Source of the DNA: Odobenus rosmarus divergens
Lineage: Eukaryota; Chordata; Mammalia; Carnivora; Odobenidae
Assembly (NCBI RefSeq): GCF_000321225.1
Contig: NW_004450465.1
Coordinates: forward strand, 2,628,215-2,692,214
Direction of reading: 5' to 3'
Length of the DNA: 64,000 nucleotides
The translations under genes were made by a program, and so were the position numbers. Below are positions 22,223-32,660 of this stretch, piece after piece (position 1 is the stretch's first letter; the number at the start of each line of letters is the position of its first letter). The notes beneath the pieces were generated by a model. The model had not been told where the DNA came from. It saw only the letters and a list, made by a program, of their open reading frames with translations, and did no database searches.

Positions 22223-22413
22223 TTTTTTTTTTTAAGATTTTATTCATTCATCTGACAGAGAGAGCACAAGCAGGGGGACCGGCAGGCAGAGCGAAAGGGA
22301 GAAGCAGGCTTCCCGTGGAGCAGGGAGCCCGATGTGGGGCTCGATCCCAGGACCCCGGGATCACGACCTGAGCCAAAGGCAGATGCTTAATGACAGAGCC
22401 CCCCAGGCGCCCC
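22223..22413 (-). mobile_element. CanSINE, antisense, right of the gap
   Basis: Poly-T, AAGATTTTATTCATTCA, GA-rich middle, then the antisense tRNA-like head ending AGGCGCCCC. The right flank agcccttcctc has no copy immediately left of the gap, so the left duplication must lie within the gap. Confidence 0.93.
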
Positions 22414-22949
22414 AGCCCTTCCTCTTTTAATTAAACTCTGAGGGGGATGAATCTAATGAATGGAGCCACGGGAAGGGTGAGCAATCCTGGGCCTGGCATT
22501 TCCAACTTCTACAGTGGGAAAGGAGCTCTGCCTCAGGAGTGCAGAGGGGACTCAGTAGGAGTGTTCTGCAAACACTGGGAAGAGGTTCAGATGCTGGGTG
22601 GCCAAGAGGAATGACAAACATCCATCTATAACAATAATAGGACTGTAGTCTCTAAATATGTGCATTGGGTTCCTTATACTTCCCCTGGAATAAATATTTA
22701 GATGTTTTTACTTTTAAAGATGTAGTTTTACTTTTTCTGCTTACAAAAATTAAATGCTGCTTGGGATAAAAAAATTCCTTTATTAATCTCTATGCTCTTT
22801 AGTGAATATTCTCACAGATATTTTTCATACACATTTCCTACAGAATATTTCCTGTTAATATAGCATTAAAAATCCTCTTCCTGGCATATTTGGAAAATGA
22901 TTATCATAAAAGCCAGTAGGGAGGAACAATGGACTTTTTTATTATTATC
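22414..22949. other. Unassigned non-coding stretch
   Basis: No recognised element; AT-rich to the right. Confidence 0.45.
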
Positions 22950-22962
22950 AATAGTCATTTAT

Positions 22963-23270
22963 GGGGCGCCTGGGTGGCTTAGTTGGTTAAGCGACTGCCT
23001 TCGGCTCATAGACATGTAGAAGGTATGCTGGGTTATTCTGACGTAAAAGACTTAGCAGGATTTTTGAAGAAGCCATGCTGGGCCCTTCTGGGCTCCTACT
23101 AAATAGGGGCCATGTATCTCTGGCAGGTATGTATATAGTTAATCCTGGAGTCCCGCATCAGGCTCCCTGCTCAGCGGGGAGCCTGCTTCTCCCTCTGACT
23201 CTCCCCCCCGCCTCTCATGTGCTCTCTCTCTCTCTCATTCTCTCTCTCAAATAAATAAAATCTTTAAAAA
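22963..23270 (+). mobile_element. CanSINE, sense, with a 133-bp templated insertion
   Basis: The head runs 22963-23008 (…ccttcggctca) and the body resumes at 23144 (…ctggagtcccgcatcagg), followed by the CT-rich middle, AAATAAATAAAATCTTT and A tail. The duplication aatagtcattt is at 22950-22960 and 23271-23281, so both parts belong to one SINE. About 16 consensus bases after ggctca, and about 5 more before agtcccgcatc, are missing and replaced by a copy of 24371-24503. Confidence 0.95.
23011..23143 (+). repeat. Copy of 24371-24503 inserted in the SINE
   Basis: It matches 24371-24503 at 131 of 133 positions in direct orientation; the differences are at 23043 (g for a) and 23123 (g for c). It has no poly(A) and no duplication of its own, which argues against retroposition. 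Confidence 0.97.
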
Positions 23271-23284
23271 AATAGTCATTTGTG

Positions 23285-24370
23285 TTTGTTTTTTATTCCT
23301 TCGGTTGGTGTCAGCAAAAGAGCAACTGGTGCCTCTCCTATGACAGAATTGTAACGGGCTCTGGATTAGTTGATTGCAGCACTATGGTTTTAACTCCCAC
23401 TGGCTTTTCTCTAAATCTAATTACTGATTTTTTGGTTCTCAACATCACTGATGATGAAAGCTTTTTTTTTCTTTTCTTTTTTCCTGAGTACAGGTGCTTA
23501 GCTCTACCAAAACCATGGTAATATGTTAACTTTTGCAAACCAATAATGCTATTTGCAAAGTTTACCAACAATATTCCCTGAGGCATTCCCTTCAAATCTC
23601 ACTTTTCAGAGTTCCCATTTGAAGCACATTTTGAATTCTTCCACTATCAAGATTCCCAATATTTTCAAATAAATGGTACTGGTACTGGACAAGTAGTCAT
23701 GCAGCTGGCCATTGAAGATGGATTACTCTCTTTCAGTTCGGGTATTTGCTGCTCAGCTATCCTGGAAGTTTTGGGAAGAATTTTTGGTTTTGTTTTAATG
23801 TAATGGTGGAGGCAAAGAAAGCTTTCCGAATGTAGACACCGTTGATATCAACTGCTTCATAATCAATGTTCATTCATTAGCATTTGACAATTCATCTTTA
23901 CTCAACAGTATTTGTTAGGTAGTATATCCAGATAGGCTCTGATACACTTTCATCATGAATCAAGTGTAACTTGTAAAACTGAAAACCTTAATTTGGTTGG
24001 GGTGCAAATATTAAAGATGTTTTTTTTTCTAATTGCTGTCTTGGTGGGCTAATACCAACAAAACATTGCAGGAAAAAAAGAATAAATGAATTTTAAAAAA
24101 CTGTAAAGATCTTTCTAACCACCAAGACATGAGGGATGCTCCACCCCTGCTTCTCACTGGTATTCACTAGGCACAACTCACACGATTAAGTGCCTAGTTA
24201 GGAAACTTTGAGTACTTGACAGAATAAACTGGAGCTCTTCCAGGCCATTCAGGGAAGCCTCACTTTGAAAATATTTGGCTTGCAGATCAATAACTCGTAA
24301 GACTGAAATGGCTCTGAAAAAAAGTTAATCTACAATCTATGAGGATACTGTGGTCTGGGAGGCCTGAATG
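23285..24370. other. Unassigned non-coding stretch
   Basis: AT-rich, with small frames on both strands and no recognised domain or repeat. Confidence 0.45.
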
Positions 24371-24503
24371 GACATGTAGAAGGTATGCTGGGTTATTCTG
24401 ACATAAAAGACTTAGCAGGATTTTTGAAGAAGCCATGCTGGGCCCTTCTGGGCTCCTACTAAATAGGGGCCATGTATCTCTGCCAGGTATGTATATAGTT
24501 AAT
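24371..24503 (+). repeat. Donor segment of the SINE insertion
   Basis: The 133-bp segment whose near-identical copy sits at 23011-23143. It lies in continuous unassigned sequence and shows no element boundary at either end, which supports it as the source. Confidence 0.9.
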
Positions 24504-25185
24504 GTTTTAAAAGATAGATTAAATGGACTGTTGGTTACTGGTAATACGTTTTATTTTGGAACAGATCCACGTTGGTTTGGTTTAAAACAAAAAATTCTTC
24601 TTTTTCCAGGAGAATATGTTGTAATAGGGTCCAGCTATTGACGTGGTAAATATTGATCACCTGCTCTGTGTGAGGCACCATGTTAGAATACATACTGTGT
24701 CTCTCTCTCTCTATATAATATACACATATACATATATTTGTTTACATGTATGAATCTGTATATAGAGAGAACATACACATACAAAATTGGTAGCTAATTA
24801 GCACAGTGAATTCACTAAATATGTAGCACATACTGTTTAAACTGCTCATGTGAGTTACTCTGCCTTGTGTAACCTCTTGAATTATTATCTCGTATAATTA
24901 CTTAGTTCTTGTTTGGGTTTTGGTTCCCCACCTAATCTCCGAGCTCTTCTGGGTTGGACTGTAGAGCGGGCTCTGCCTTCCCTCCACTCTTTACTCCTTG
25001 GCAGTAATTAAGGGAGAGCTGCTGTTAAGCATCAAACAGGGCGCAGACGTTTAGCTGAGGGCAGGGTTCCATTTCTCCAAAGCCATGCCTTTTCCGCACA
25101 TTTTGAAGGCGATGCGTTGACACTACGGGACGCAGATGAAAAGACCTTAGAGAAAAGTATATACGTAACACAAACTTTTCGTGTG
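24504..25185. other. Unassigned stretch with CT/TA simple repeats
   Basis: A (CT)n then TA/CA-rich patch occurs at about 24700-24740. No gene signal. GC content rises toward the CpG island on the right. Confidence 0.45.
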
Positions 25186-25320
25186 CCTAGAAATCACCGA
25201 GGGATCTTGTTAAAGAGTAGACTGTGAATCAATAGGCCTGGGGCAGGGCCTGACCTTCTGCTTATAACAAGCTCCCACGTGATGCCGGGGCTTCTGGTCC
25301 GTGGATCACACTTGGCTGAT
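25186..25320 (+). mobile_element. MER5A-like fragment, sense
   Basis: TAGAAATCACCGAGGGATCT, GGCCTGGGGCAGGGCCTGA and ACAAGCTCCCACGTGATGCC follow MER5A text. The right end is decayed. Confidence 0.65.
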
Positions 25321-25369
25321 GCAAGGTTCTATGCGATGGCCGCATCAGGGACCAGACCCTGATAACCTT

Positions 25370-26440
25370 CGATGAAGACGCCAGAGAGAGGGAGCGAGCG
25401 CTTCCCCCAGCCCTGGCCGCGGCCCCACCCGGGTCAGCACCCCAGGTTAGCCCGCCTGTAGTCGCGCCCAGCTGGCCTCTGAGCGCTGTGTGAGCCTCTC
25501 GCCTTCCCCTACTCCCCCGGCCCGAGTCCGAGCGCAGCCGCCAGGGGAGGGCCGCGGCCGGCAAACCACGCGACTTACGTGGGACATCTCCCGCCGCCCC
25601 TCCCGGAAAGCCGGCAGACCGGTTTTACCTGTCCGCGTCCGGGGGACGCTTCCGACCCGACTGCAGGCGATCGCAGGAGGCCGGCGTCCTTCTTCATCTC
25701 CACCCCCTTCTAGTCACTTCATTCTTCTACCTGACACTCCCGAAGCCGCGGAAAGCCGGGACCCAGCCCAGCCGCTGGTTGAGCACCGTCTCCAGCGACG
25801 TGTGTGAAACTGTTCAACCCCAAACACAAACACCAGCCACTGACATGTTTTAAGAAACGCCACAGTTGGATGACTGCGGAACCAAAACAGACCAAATGGG
25901 GAGGCAAGAAGGGAAAGCAATTGGCCCAGTTCGGTCGGAGAAGCGGCTCGTGTTACACTCCCTTTGCCAGTTAGCGTCGTGGGCGTTTGTTGCTGTGTTA
26001 ATTACAGTTCTTCCCCGAGTCGGAGGCGAGAACAGCCCTTGTGGAACAGTTTCAAGTGGAACGTTCCACCAGGAGGAAAACAACTGCCTTTCTCCCCAGT
26101 CGGGGAGGGATTCCCACCAGGCAACCCCCGGGCAGCAGGCAGCCCCCGGTGCGCGCTCTGCGCCCGCACCGCCCGCGCGGCTCCCAGGCGGGCTTCCGGG
26201 TGCGCTCGCGGAGGGAGACTCGCGCGCCTCGGCCGCGCGCCGCTGCCGGGGCCGGGGAGGCCGGCGGGGAGCAGGGCTGCCGGCTTCTCCTCAGGGCACG
26301 CCTGCGGCGGGCGGGAGGGCGAGCTTCCCAATTGCTGCTTTTCTCTAAGCGTCCCGGGGGAGCTCCCGGAGTGGAGGTCGGGCGCGGGAGACGACCTGCT
26401 TCACCTTTGGTTGGGCAGCATGAGGGTGCGCGCGGCTGGT
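25370..26440. promoter_or_regulatory. CpG island, probable promoter
   Basis: The only long stretch with dense CpG in the window, in two cores (about 25380-25700 and 26090-26430). GC-box-like motifs (ccgcccctccc near 25595, accgcccgcg near 26168, gcgggcgggagg near 26306) are present and no clear TATA box. Strand is undecided. On the minus strand there are splice-donor-like CAG|GTAAAA (exon edge 25629) and CAC|GTAAGT (exon edge 25579), which would fit a leftward first exon. A perfect 14-bp palindrome gtggaacgttccac lies at 26056-26069. No downstream exon is recognised, so the gene is unknown. Confidence 0.7.
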
Positions 26441-26494
26441 TCAGCAGGAGTCAGGGACAAAAGTCAGATAGTGGCAGCAGGGTGGCAAGTACCT

Positions 26495-26600
26495 GGCCTT
26501 GCAGGCAAAATGACCTGGCTCCCAAATCCTGTCTCTGCCCCTCAGTAAATTTATGTGACCTTGGGCAAGTTGATACTTTTCTGAACTGCGCTCGTTTCCC
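26495..26600 (+). repeat. MIR fragment, sense
   Basis: TGACCTGGCTCCCAAATCC, TATGTGACCTTGGGCAAG and TTGATACTTTTCTGAACT follow the MIR core in sense order. Confidence 0.75.
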
Positions 26601-26619
26601 ATGTGGTACCCGCTACATT

Positions 26620-27035
26620 GCAGGACTCTTCTAAACACGCTGTCCTCACAACCTCCTAAAGAAGTACTTTTAAAAAATTGCCATCCCACAGGGGCGCCTG
26701 GGTGGCTCAGTCGTTAAGCGTCTGCCTTCGGCTCAGGTCATGATCTCAGGGTCCTGGGATCGAGCCCCACAATGGGCTCCCTGCTCGGCGGGAAGCCTGC
26801 TTCTCCCTCTCCCACTCCCCCTGCTTGTGTTCCCTCTCTTTCTGTCAAATAAATAAATAAAATCTTAAAAAAAAATTGCCATCCCACAGATGGGAAAAAT
26901 GAGTCCTAGAGACGTTAACCAGTGCACCCAAGGTCACACAGCTGAGGAGTGGTAGGGCCGGGATTGGAAACGAGGTGGTCAAGGTGGTCTAGCTCCAAAG
27001 TCTATGCTCTCCCCACGGTGCTAAACTGCATGTTA
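26620..27035 (-). repeat. MIR, antisense, split by a CanSINE
   Basis: The left piece has GTCCTCACAACCTCCTAAAGA; the right piece after 26869 has ACAGATGGGAAAAATGAGTC, CCAAGGTCACACAGCTGAGG and GGCCGGGATTGGAAACGAG. Together they read as one antisense MIR, back to back with the sense MIR at 26495. Confidence 0.85.
26691..26869 (+). mobile_element. CanSINE, sense, inside an MIR
   Basis: Near-consensus, full-length. Perfect 19-bp duplication aaaaaattgccatcccaca at 26672-26690 and 26870-26888. The head variant agtcgttaagcg and the gggaagcctgc plus C-rich middle differ from the 16481 copy, so two young subfamilies are present. Confidence 0.97.
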
Positions 27036-27993
27036 TATCATAATGTGTATGTGAAGTACCTGGAAAAGACAGGGGGATAGCTATAGGCACATCATCATCA
27101 AACTGATCCTAGCTAAGATGTAATGGACACATTATTGATTTACAAGGGAAGTGACAGAGGGGGTGGGGAGGGTCCACGTAGTTATGGGAAATCCATCAGA
27201 GGCAGCTGAACAGGGATTGGGGAATAGGAACGTGGATCCCAGGAACAAGCCCATAAATGTGTCGTAGGCCCCCCATTCCCACCACCTTGCCTGGTGTGTC
27301 CACAGCCCAGACATGATTAAAGACCCTAGAAAAAAAGTTAGAAGCCATAGGGTCAGGGCAGCCCCATGAAAAGGGGCCTGAGTCGGTGAGTCTATACTGA
27401 AGCCACCTACTAGCTGCATATCATTTACTTAAAACAGTACAAAAAAATACTAAGGTTGGTTGTCCTGCTATTTTGAAAAATACATTTTTTCTACAGTGCT
27501 ATTTGGGCCTCTTAAGAATAAAATTCTTGGAAATGACTCAAAAAATGCAATCCAAAAACCATGGTGTGCACTTGAAACTGTCATCTATGCCACTTAAGGG
27601 CTGGCACAGATGTCTGAGATAATATATGGGAAGTGCTTGGGAGTAAAAAGCACTAGGTAATGATATTTTAAAAGGATACCATACATGTTTTGATTGTAAT
27701 AATAACCTTCCTGAGAGAATTCTGCCACTAACATGTGGCTTTCACTCAGACTTTCATGTCCTTCCTTCTTGGTAAGGCCATTTTCAGAATAGTGCACAGA
27801 CAGGGTGGGAAAGGCCAGGAAACAGGTGATTTTGGAAGTGGTACAACTTCTGCCTATGAAGAATTGTTATGGAGGAGGAAGGCAGTTATTTGGGTTCTAC
27901 AGAGAGCAGCCTGTCTACCTTTCACCAGACCATTGCCCATTCATCAGGACAATTTGGGGTTAGCTGGGAATCTAGACACCGTGAATGAGTTAA
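27036..27993. other. Unassigned non-coding stretch
   Basis: The frames (95 residues minus at 27132-27419, 112 residues plus at 27735-28073) have no recognisable domain; the second runs into an LTR. Confidence 0.4.
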
Positions 27994-28489
27994 ATATTGC
28001 TTCTGTAACACATTACCACAAATCTGGTGGCTTCAAACAACCAAATTCATCATCTAATAGTTTGGTAGGTTAGAAAGCTGACACAAGTCTCTCTGGGTGA
28101 AAGTGTCACTCAGCAGGGTTTGCACCCCTTCCTGGCGACTGTAGGGGAGAATCTATTTCCTTGCCTTTTCTAGCTTCTGGAGGCTGCCCATATTCCTTGG
28201 TTTATGGCCCCTTCATCCATCTTCAAAGCCAGCAATGGCAGGTCGAATTCTTAACACTGCATCACTTCTGACTCTCTCCTGCTTTCCTCTTCCACTTTTA
28301 AGGACCCTTGTGGTTGCTTTGGGCCCACCTAGATAATCCAGGATAACCTCCCTATTTTAAGGTCCTCTGATTAGTGATTTAATTCCATTTGTCACCTGAA
28401 TTCCCCTTTGCCATGTAAGGCAACATATTCATGGACTCTGAGGTTCAAGACATGGACATCTTTGGGGTCCATTAGTCTGCCGGCCACAC
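27994..28489 (-). mobile_element. MLT1-like LTR, antisense
   Basis: Antisense landmarks in order: TTCTGTAACACATTACCACA, TTTCCTTGCCTTTTCTAGC, AGATAATCCAGGATAACC, CTTTGCCATGTAAGGCAACA, GGACATCTTTGGGG, CTGCCGGCCACACA. Same family type as 6804-7285 and 62488-62921. Confidence 0.87.
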
Positions 28490-28579
28490 ATCCCCATTGC
28501 TTTGGTGGCAGGCATAATCTTAATTAATTCATAAACATATGCTCAACACTTACTCCGTGAAAGGTACATTAGCAGGGAC

Positions 28580-28800
28580 TTTGAGTCCTGTAGACCTGTG
28601 TTTGAGTCCTATTTCTGCCACTTACTAGGTAAATTATTTTGGGCCGGTTACACAACCTTTCTGACCCTCAATCTCTTCATCTGTGAAATAGGGATAGTAA
28701 TAGTACCTACCTTGTTGTTTGAATTGAACGAGATAATGCTAGAAAACACTTAGCACAGAGCCTGGCACGTGGTAAACACTCAACGAACGTTTTGTTTATT
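28580..28800 (+). repeat. MIR, sense
   Basis: Nearly full-length: CTATTTCTGCCACTTACTAG, CAATCTCTTCATCTGTGAAA, TAGTACCTACCTTGTTG, TTAGCACAGAGCCTGGCACG and TAAACACTCAACGAACG. Confidence 0.92.
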
Positions 28801-28844
28801 ATTATTAATCTGTTATGAGGATTGCAAAGAGGCATAATGCATGG

Positions 28845-29770
28845 TGCCTGCCCTTGTGGAGTGTGGGGAATAAGGCGTACTCACACATGCAATCGTGAAG
28901 TTAGATAACACACCGGAATAGATAGTGAAAGATATGGAACGGTATCATACTTACGTGCTAAATGGGTTACTACAGACAGTGAGTGCTATTGAGTGAAATA
29001 AGATGTTTTCAGTAAGCAGGAAAGGTAGGAATGAAGGAAGCAGGACTGATGTTGAGACTAAAAGAAAGGTTGAATGTAGACCAGGTAGAGGGGAAAATGC
29101 TGGACACATGAGTATATATGTGACAGATTGCAAGGTGGCAGAAAATAAGGTGGTTTACCTGTCATCTTATGGAATGGAAGGTTTGTGTAGGGGTGTTCAT
29201 TCATTTCCATTTTTTTTTTTCTAGAATGTTCAGGGAAGGAGTGGACTATCAGACTCGAAGGCGCCAGACTGGAAGGGCTCGAATACTAGGTTATATAGTT
29301 AAGATTTTCTCCTGTGATAGCAGGGAGCCATGGAAAGTTTTAGAACAGAGGTAGATTCCTGGTGAAAGCAGTGTTTAAAAAGGTTGATCCGAGAATAGTA
29401 TGTGTGGGTAGGTTGGTGGGAGGAGAGCCTGCAGGTAGGGAGAGCTGTTGGGAGATGTTTTCAGTGGTCCAGATAATAATGGCTGGAGGAGATGTGATAG
29501 CCATCAGCTCCAGGAAAGGGAATGGATGTAAGAGACATGACAAAGCAAGAACAAAGAGAGGCCTTAGTGAGATAGAGGGAAAGGATAAAAAATTCCTGGA
29601 AGTTTCGTAATAGAAATAATAGAAATCAGAAACGAGTTCACATTGAGTGTTCCTGTGTGGAAGATGTTGGCAGGTCATCAGGTGGCACATGTCCAGTAGG
29701 CTATTGGAAATGTGCAACTGGAAGAGAGAGAGAGGTCATAGCCAGATGATGAGGTTTGGAAATCATTAGC
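28845..29770 (-). mobile_element. L2 fragment, antisense
   Basis: Text such as CAGGGAAGGAGTGGACTATC, GGGAGCCATGGAAAGTTTTAGAACAGAG and AATGGCTGGAGGAGATGTGA follows the antisense L2 3' region. The overlapping frames at 28951-29717 on both strands are chance. Ends are approximate. Confidence 0.65.
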
Positions 29771-29878
29771 AGAGAGGTGGTGGCTGAAATCCTTCACTCC
29801 TGCCCCTAGACTTTCAGGATCAAACCTGTTTTAGCGCCCACACTGGTGGATTCCTAGTCTCATCCCTCTTTTCCTCCT

Positions 29879-30256
29879 TGTTATGGGCTGAATTGTGTCT
29901 CCCCCAAATTCATATATTGTATCCTATCTCCCAGTACCTCAGCATGTGACTGTATTTGGAGATAATGTCTTTAAAAAGGTAATTAAGATCAAATGAGGAC
30001 ATCGACCGGTGTCTTTATAGGAAGAGGAGATTAGGACAAAGACACATACAGAGGACAAGACCATGTGAAGACACAGGGAGCAGATGGCCATCTACAAGCC
30101 AAGCAGAAAGGCCTCGGAAGAAACCAACCCCACAGGCACCTTGATCTCCAGCTTATAGCCTCCAGAATTGTGAAAAAAAAAAAAAAAAAAAAATCTCTGT
30201 TGTTGAAGTCATTCAGTCTGTGGCATCTTGTGATGGCAGCCCTAGCGAACGAATCC
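29879..30256 (+). mobile_element. MLT1A-like LTR, sense, complete
   Basis: TGTTATGGGCTGAATTGTGT at the start and CTAGCGAACGAATCC at the end, with every MLT1A landmark between. A poly-A stretch of about 20 A replaces the AAATAAAT signal region at 30172-30193. The frames at 30031-30315 are inside it. Confidence 0.93.
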
Positions 30257-31440
30257 ACTCCTCCAGGGACCAGTGTCCTTGTACCACCGGCCCGTTGGAG
30301 CTGAGGGCACCCCATGCTGCCAACATATCCCTCTGCCTACATTTTAACAGGCTGTGGCCCAGCCCCTCATTATCTGGATATATTGTGGGTGGTATGTAGT
30401 GGCTATCAGAAATGTGGGTCCCTGGGAACTAAAAACAAGGTTATCCTTCCTTGATAACAGTGCTCTGTGTCTTGGGAGGCTCCCCATGGTGGGGACTCTG
30501 GTGTTCAGGGCAGAGCTTGTAGAAGAGGGAGTTGGTCAAAGAAGCCTTTCTGAGCACCCAGCTCACAGCTGTTCGAGGACTGTTCTGCCACCTGTTCCTA
30601 AGGCTGTCTCTGGCAACGGATTCCTCCATGTGCCTTCCTCTGAAAGCATGCTCAGAACAGAAAGAAATGTGTCCTTCCTCATTAGTAAGACAGAAAAATG
30701 AGTTTTACTGCGCTTCTAATTCATACTTTTTTTCTTTTCATTTAATAATGATTCTGAATCTCGGTTGGGCCCTGTTTTTCAAAACACAAAATAAAGTACA
30801 TGGGTGCTCTGAAGCCCAAGTTAGCACTTGAAGTAGCCCTCAGGGGAAAAAAACGGAGTGATATTTTCGCACAACCACCTACAAAGAGCTTATCTATGAA
30901 AGGCTGGAAGAGCAAGTGTCCAGAAAGCTCCTGTTAATTCAACTGGACAAATTCCAAGTCCTGTCTTGTAGGCTTGTGACAGTGAAATATTCAGACCAGG
31001 ACCATGTCCTTGGTGAGTTCTGTGTTCATTAGAGCTGGCCTTAGTGATGGATTAAGGCTGTTATTATGAGGAAGATGCTGATGAACTGTTCTCCATCTTC
31101 ACAGAGGACGGAATGAGAGCAAGTGGGCTGAAGGTGTAGCCAACAGAGTCATCCTGTCAGAAAGCCTGCTTCTAAGGCCATTTTAAGGTCTGACTAGGTT
31201 GTGCTCTAGCTCCCTCCTCTGGGCACCCTTAGTATTACCCTGCATTTCCCCCAGTCTTCACTAGGTTGTGGAGTTATTTGTTTAGGTGCCGGTTTCTATC
31301 AGAAGACCGTGAACTCCCAGAGAGCATGGCTCCTGTCTCTTCTATCTTTGTCCCTCTGCCTCAGCCCCTAGATGGCTCTGGGTGATGTCTCAGTGGATGT
31401 GACTAACTCTCTCAAAACTTTACAGTGTCCTAGAGACTCT
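30257..31440. other. Unassigned non-coding stretch
   Basis: Chance frames up to 115 residues (30354-30701) with no recognised domain. No confident repeat. Confidence 0.4.
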
Positions 31441-31550
31441 GTGTGTGCGTATGTGTGTGTGTGTGTTTTAGAGAGAGAGAGAGAGAGGGAGAGACAAAGA
31501 GACAGAGACAGAAACAGAGAGAGACAGAGACAGAGCAAGAGAGCGCAAGA
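31441..31550. repeat. (GT)n then (GA)n/(GACA)n microsatellite
   Basis: A GT run changes at about 31469 to a GA-rich run mixed with GACAGA units. The 80-residue frame at 31372-31614 reads through it as Arg/Glu/Asp repeats and is an artefact. Confidence 0.95.
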
Positions 31551-31879
31551 GAGAACAGGTGAAAAAGATCACGAATACTCTTGGAAATGGTTTGTTATCC
31601 TGGATATCAAATAAGTGCATGAGTAGTGTAGCTGAATATCTAGCCTGTATTGATCATGAAGACATCCTTATTGACTGATTGACTAACAGAAGGCTGAGAA
31701 ACAGTTATTTGCTAGAGGGAGAGGTGTAGCTTGTAGCTTCCTCTCTAGAGCTTTTTAAGGGAGATGATAGTGATATTTCTGAGATGGGGTGTGAGCAACC
31801 TGCTGAATGCACATTTTTCCCCCTAGACCTGCAAGGTGAGTGGAACCATGAGGCTGTATACTGCTGAGTGATCAATATT

Positions 31880-32014
31880 TAGCTGCCACTTACTGACTCC
31901 TACCACGTGTCAAGTGCTTTGTACATGCTATTTCACTGAATTTTCACATACTTCTTGAGATGACTGTTGTTCCCCTCCACTTTACAGATGGGGAAATGGA
32001 GGTTCAGAGAGGTT
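31880..32014 (-). repeat. MIR fragment, antisense
   Basis: TGCCACTTACTGACTCCTAC, GTCAAGTGCTTTGTACATGC and CACTTTACAGATGGGGAAATG in antisense MIR order. Confidence 0.85.
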
Positions 32015-32660
32015 TGTTTATTCATTTAGTCAACCATATTTATTGCTTTTGTGCTATGTGCTGAGCACTGTGCTGGGCTCTAGGGATACAACATTGACAA
32101 GACACATATAGTCCTTCCCCTATGGAGTTTACAATCTAGCAAGAAAGAGAAACATAAAAGAGGTAAGAGAGATTGTTCAAAGGGTGCTGTTGAAGTTTAT
32201 AGCAGGAGGGTGCCCATTAGGAGCTCACTGTAGAGTGAGATATGGGGGAGCAAACAACCCATTGCACTTGGTTTATAAGTGCTCCATAGAGTAAGCACTA
32301 GGTGCTAAGCGAGCACACAGAAGACGGTCCGAGAGGCATCTCAGAGGAAGTGACATCCTGAAAAATGAGTAGGAGTTGGCTAGGTTAAAAAAAAAAGGCA
32401 GGGGGTGGGGGGAAGGGGAAGGAAAGGGTTTCTAGGGAACAGAATATGCAGAGGCCAAAGGTGAGAACCACCATGATCCTTGAAAGTTAATTCTGGCTGG
32501 AATATGGATTTGGAGTTAGAAATAAGGCTGGAGAGGTAAGCAGTGGCCAGATATTAAGCATTATCATAAAAAGCTTGGACTTGATTTTAAGGCAACCAGA
32601 CAGAGGATGAAGGTAGTGGTGGCTTGAATAATGTAGGAGCAGGTTAAGTGACTGTCTCAT
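32015..32660 (-). mobile_element. L2 3' region, antisense
   Basis: TTATTCATTTAGTCAACC, ATGTGCTGAGCACTGTGCTG, TATGGAGTTTACAATCTAGC, then GAACAGAATATGCAGAGGCC and CTTGATTTTAAGGCAACC match the antisense L2 end. A G-rich patch lies at 32398-32420. Confidence 0.82.

Noticed and set aside
21576..22371. Open frames of 193-244 residues near 22 kb
   Set aside because: They are made of the N gap with a few SINE-derived residues.
25964..26634. Long open frames (194 and 197 residues, plus strand) across the CpG island
   Set aside because: Stops are rare in CpG-rich DNA; two frames overlap with no domain, and both run into a MIR. Composition (Arg, Gly, Ala, Pro) reflects GC content.
31372..31614. 80-residue Arg/Glu/Asp-rich frame
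   Set aside because: Translation of a GA/GACA microsatellite.
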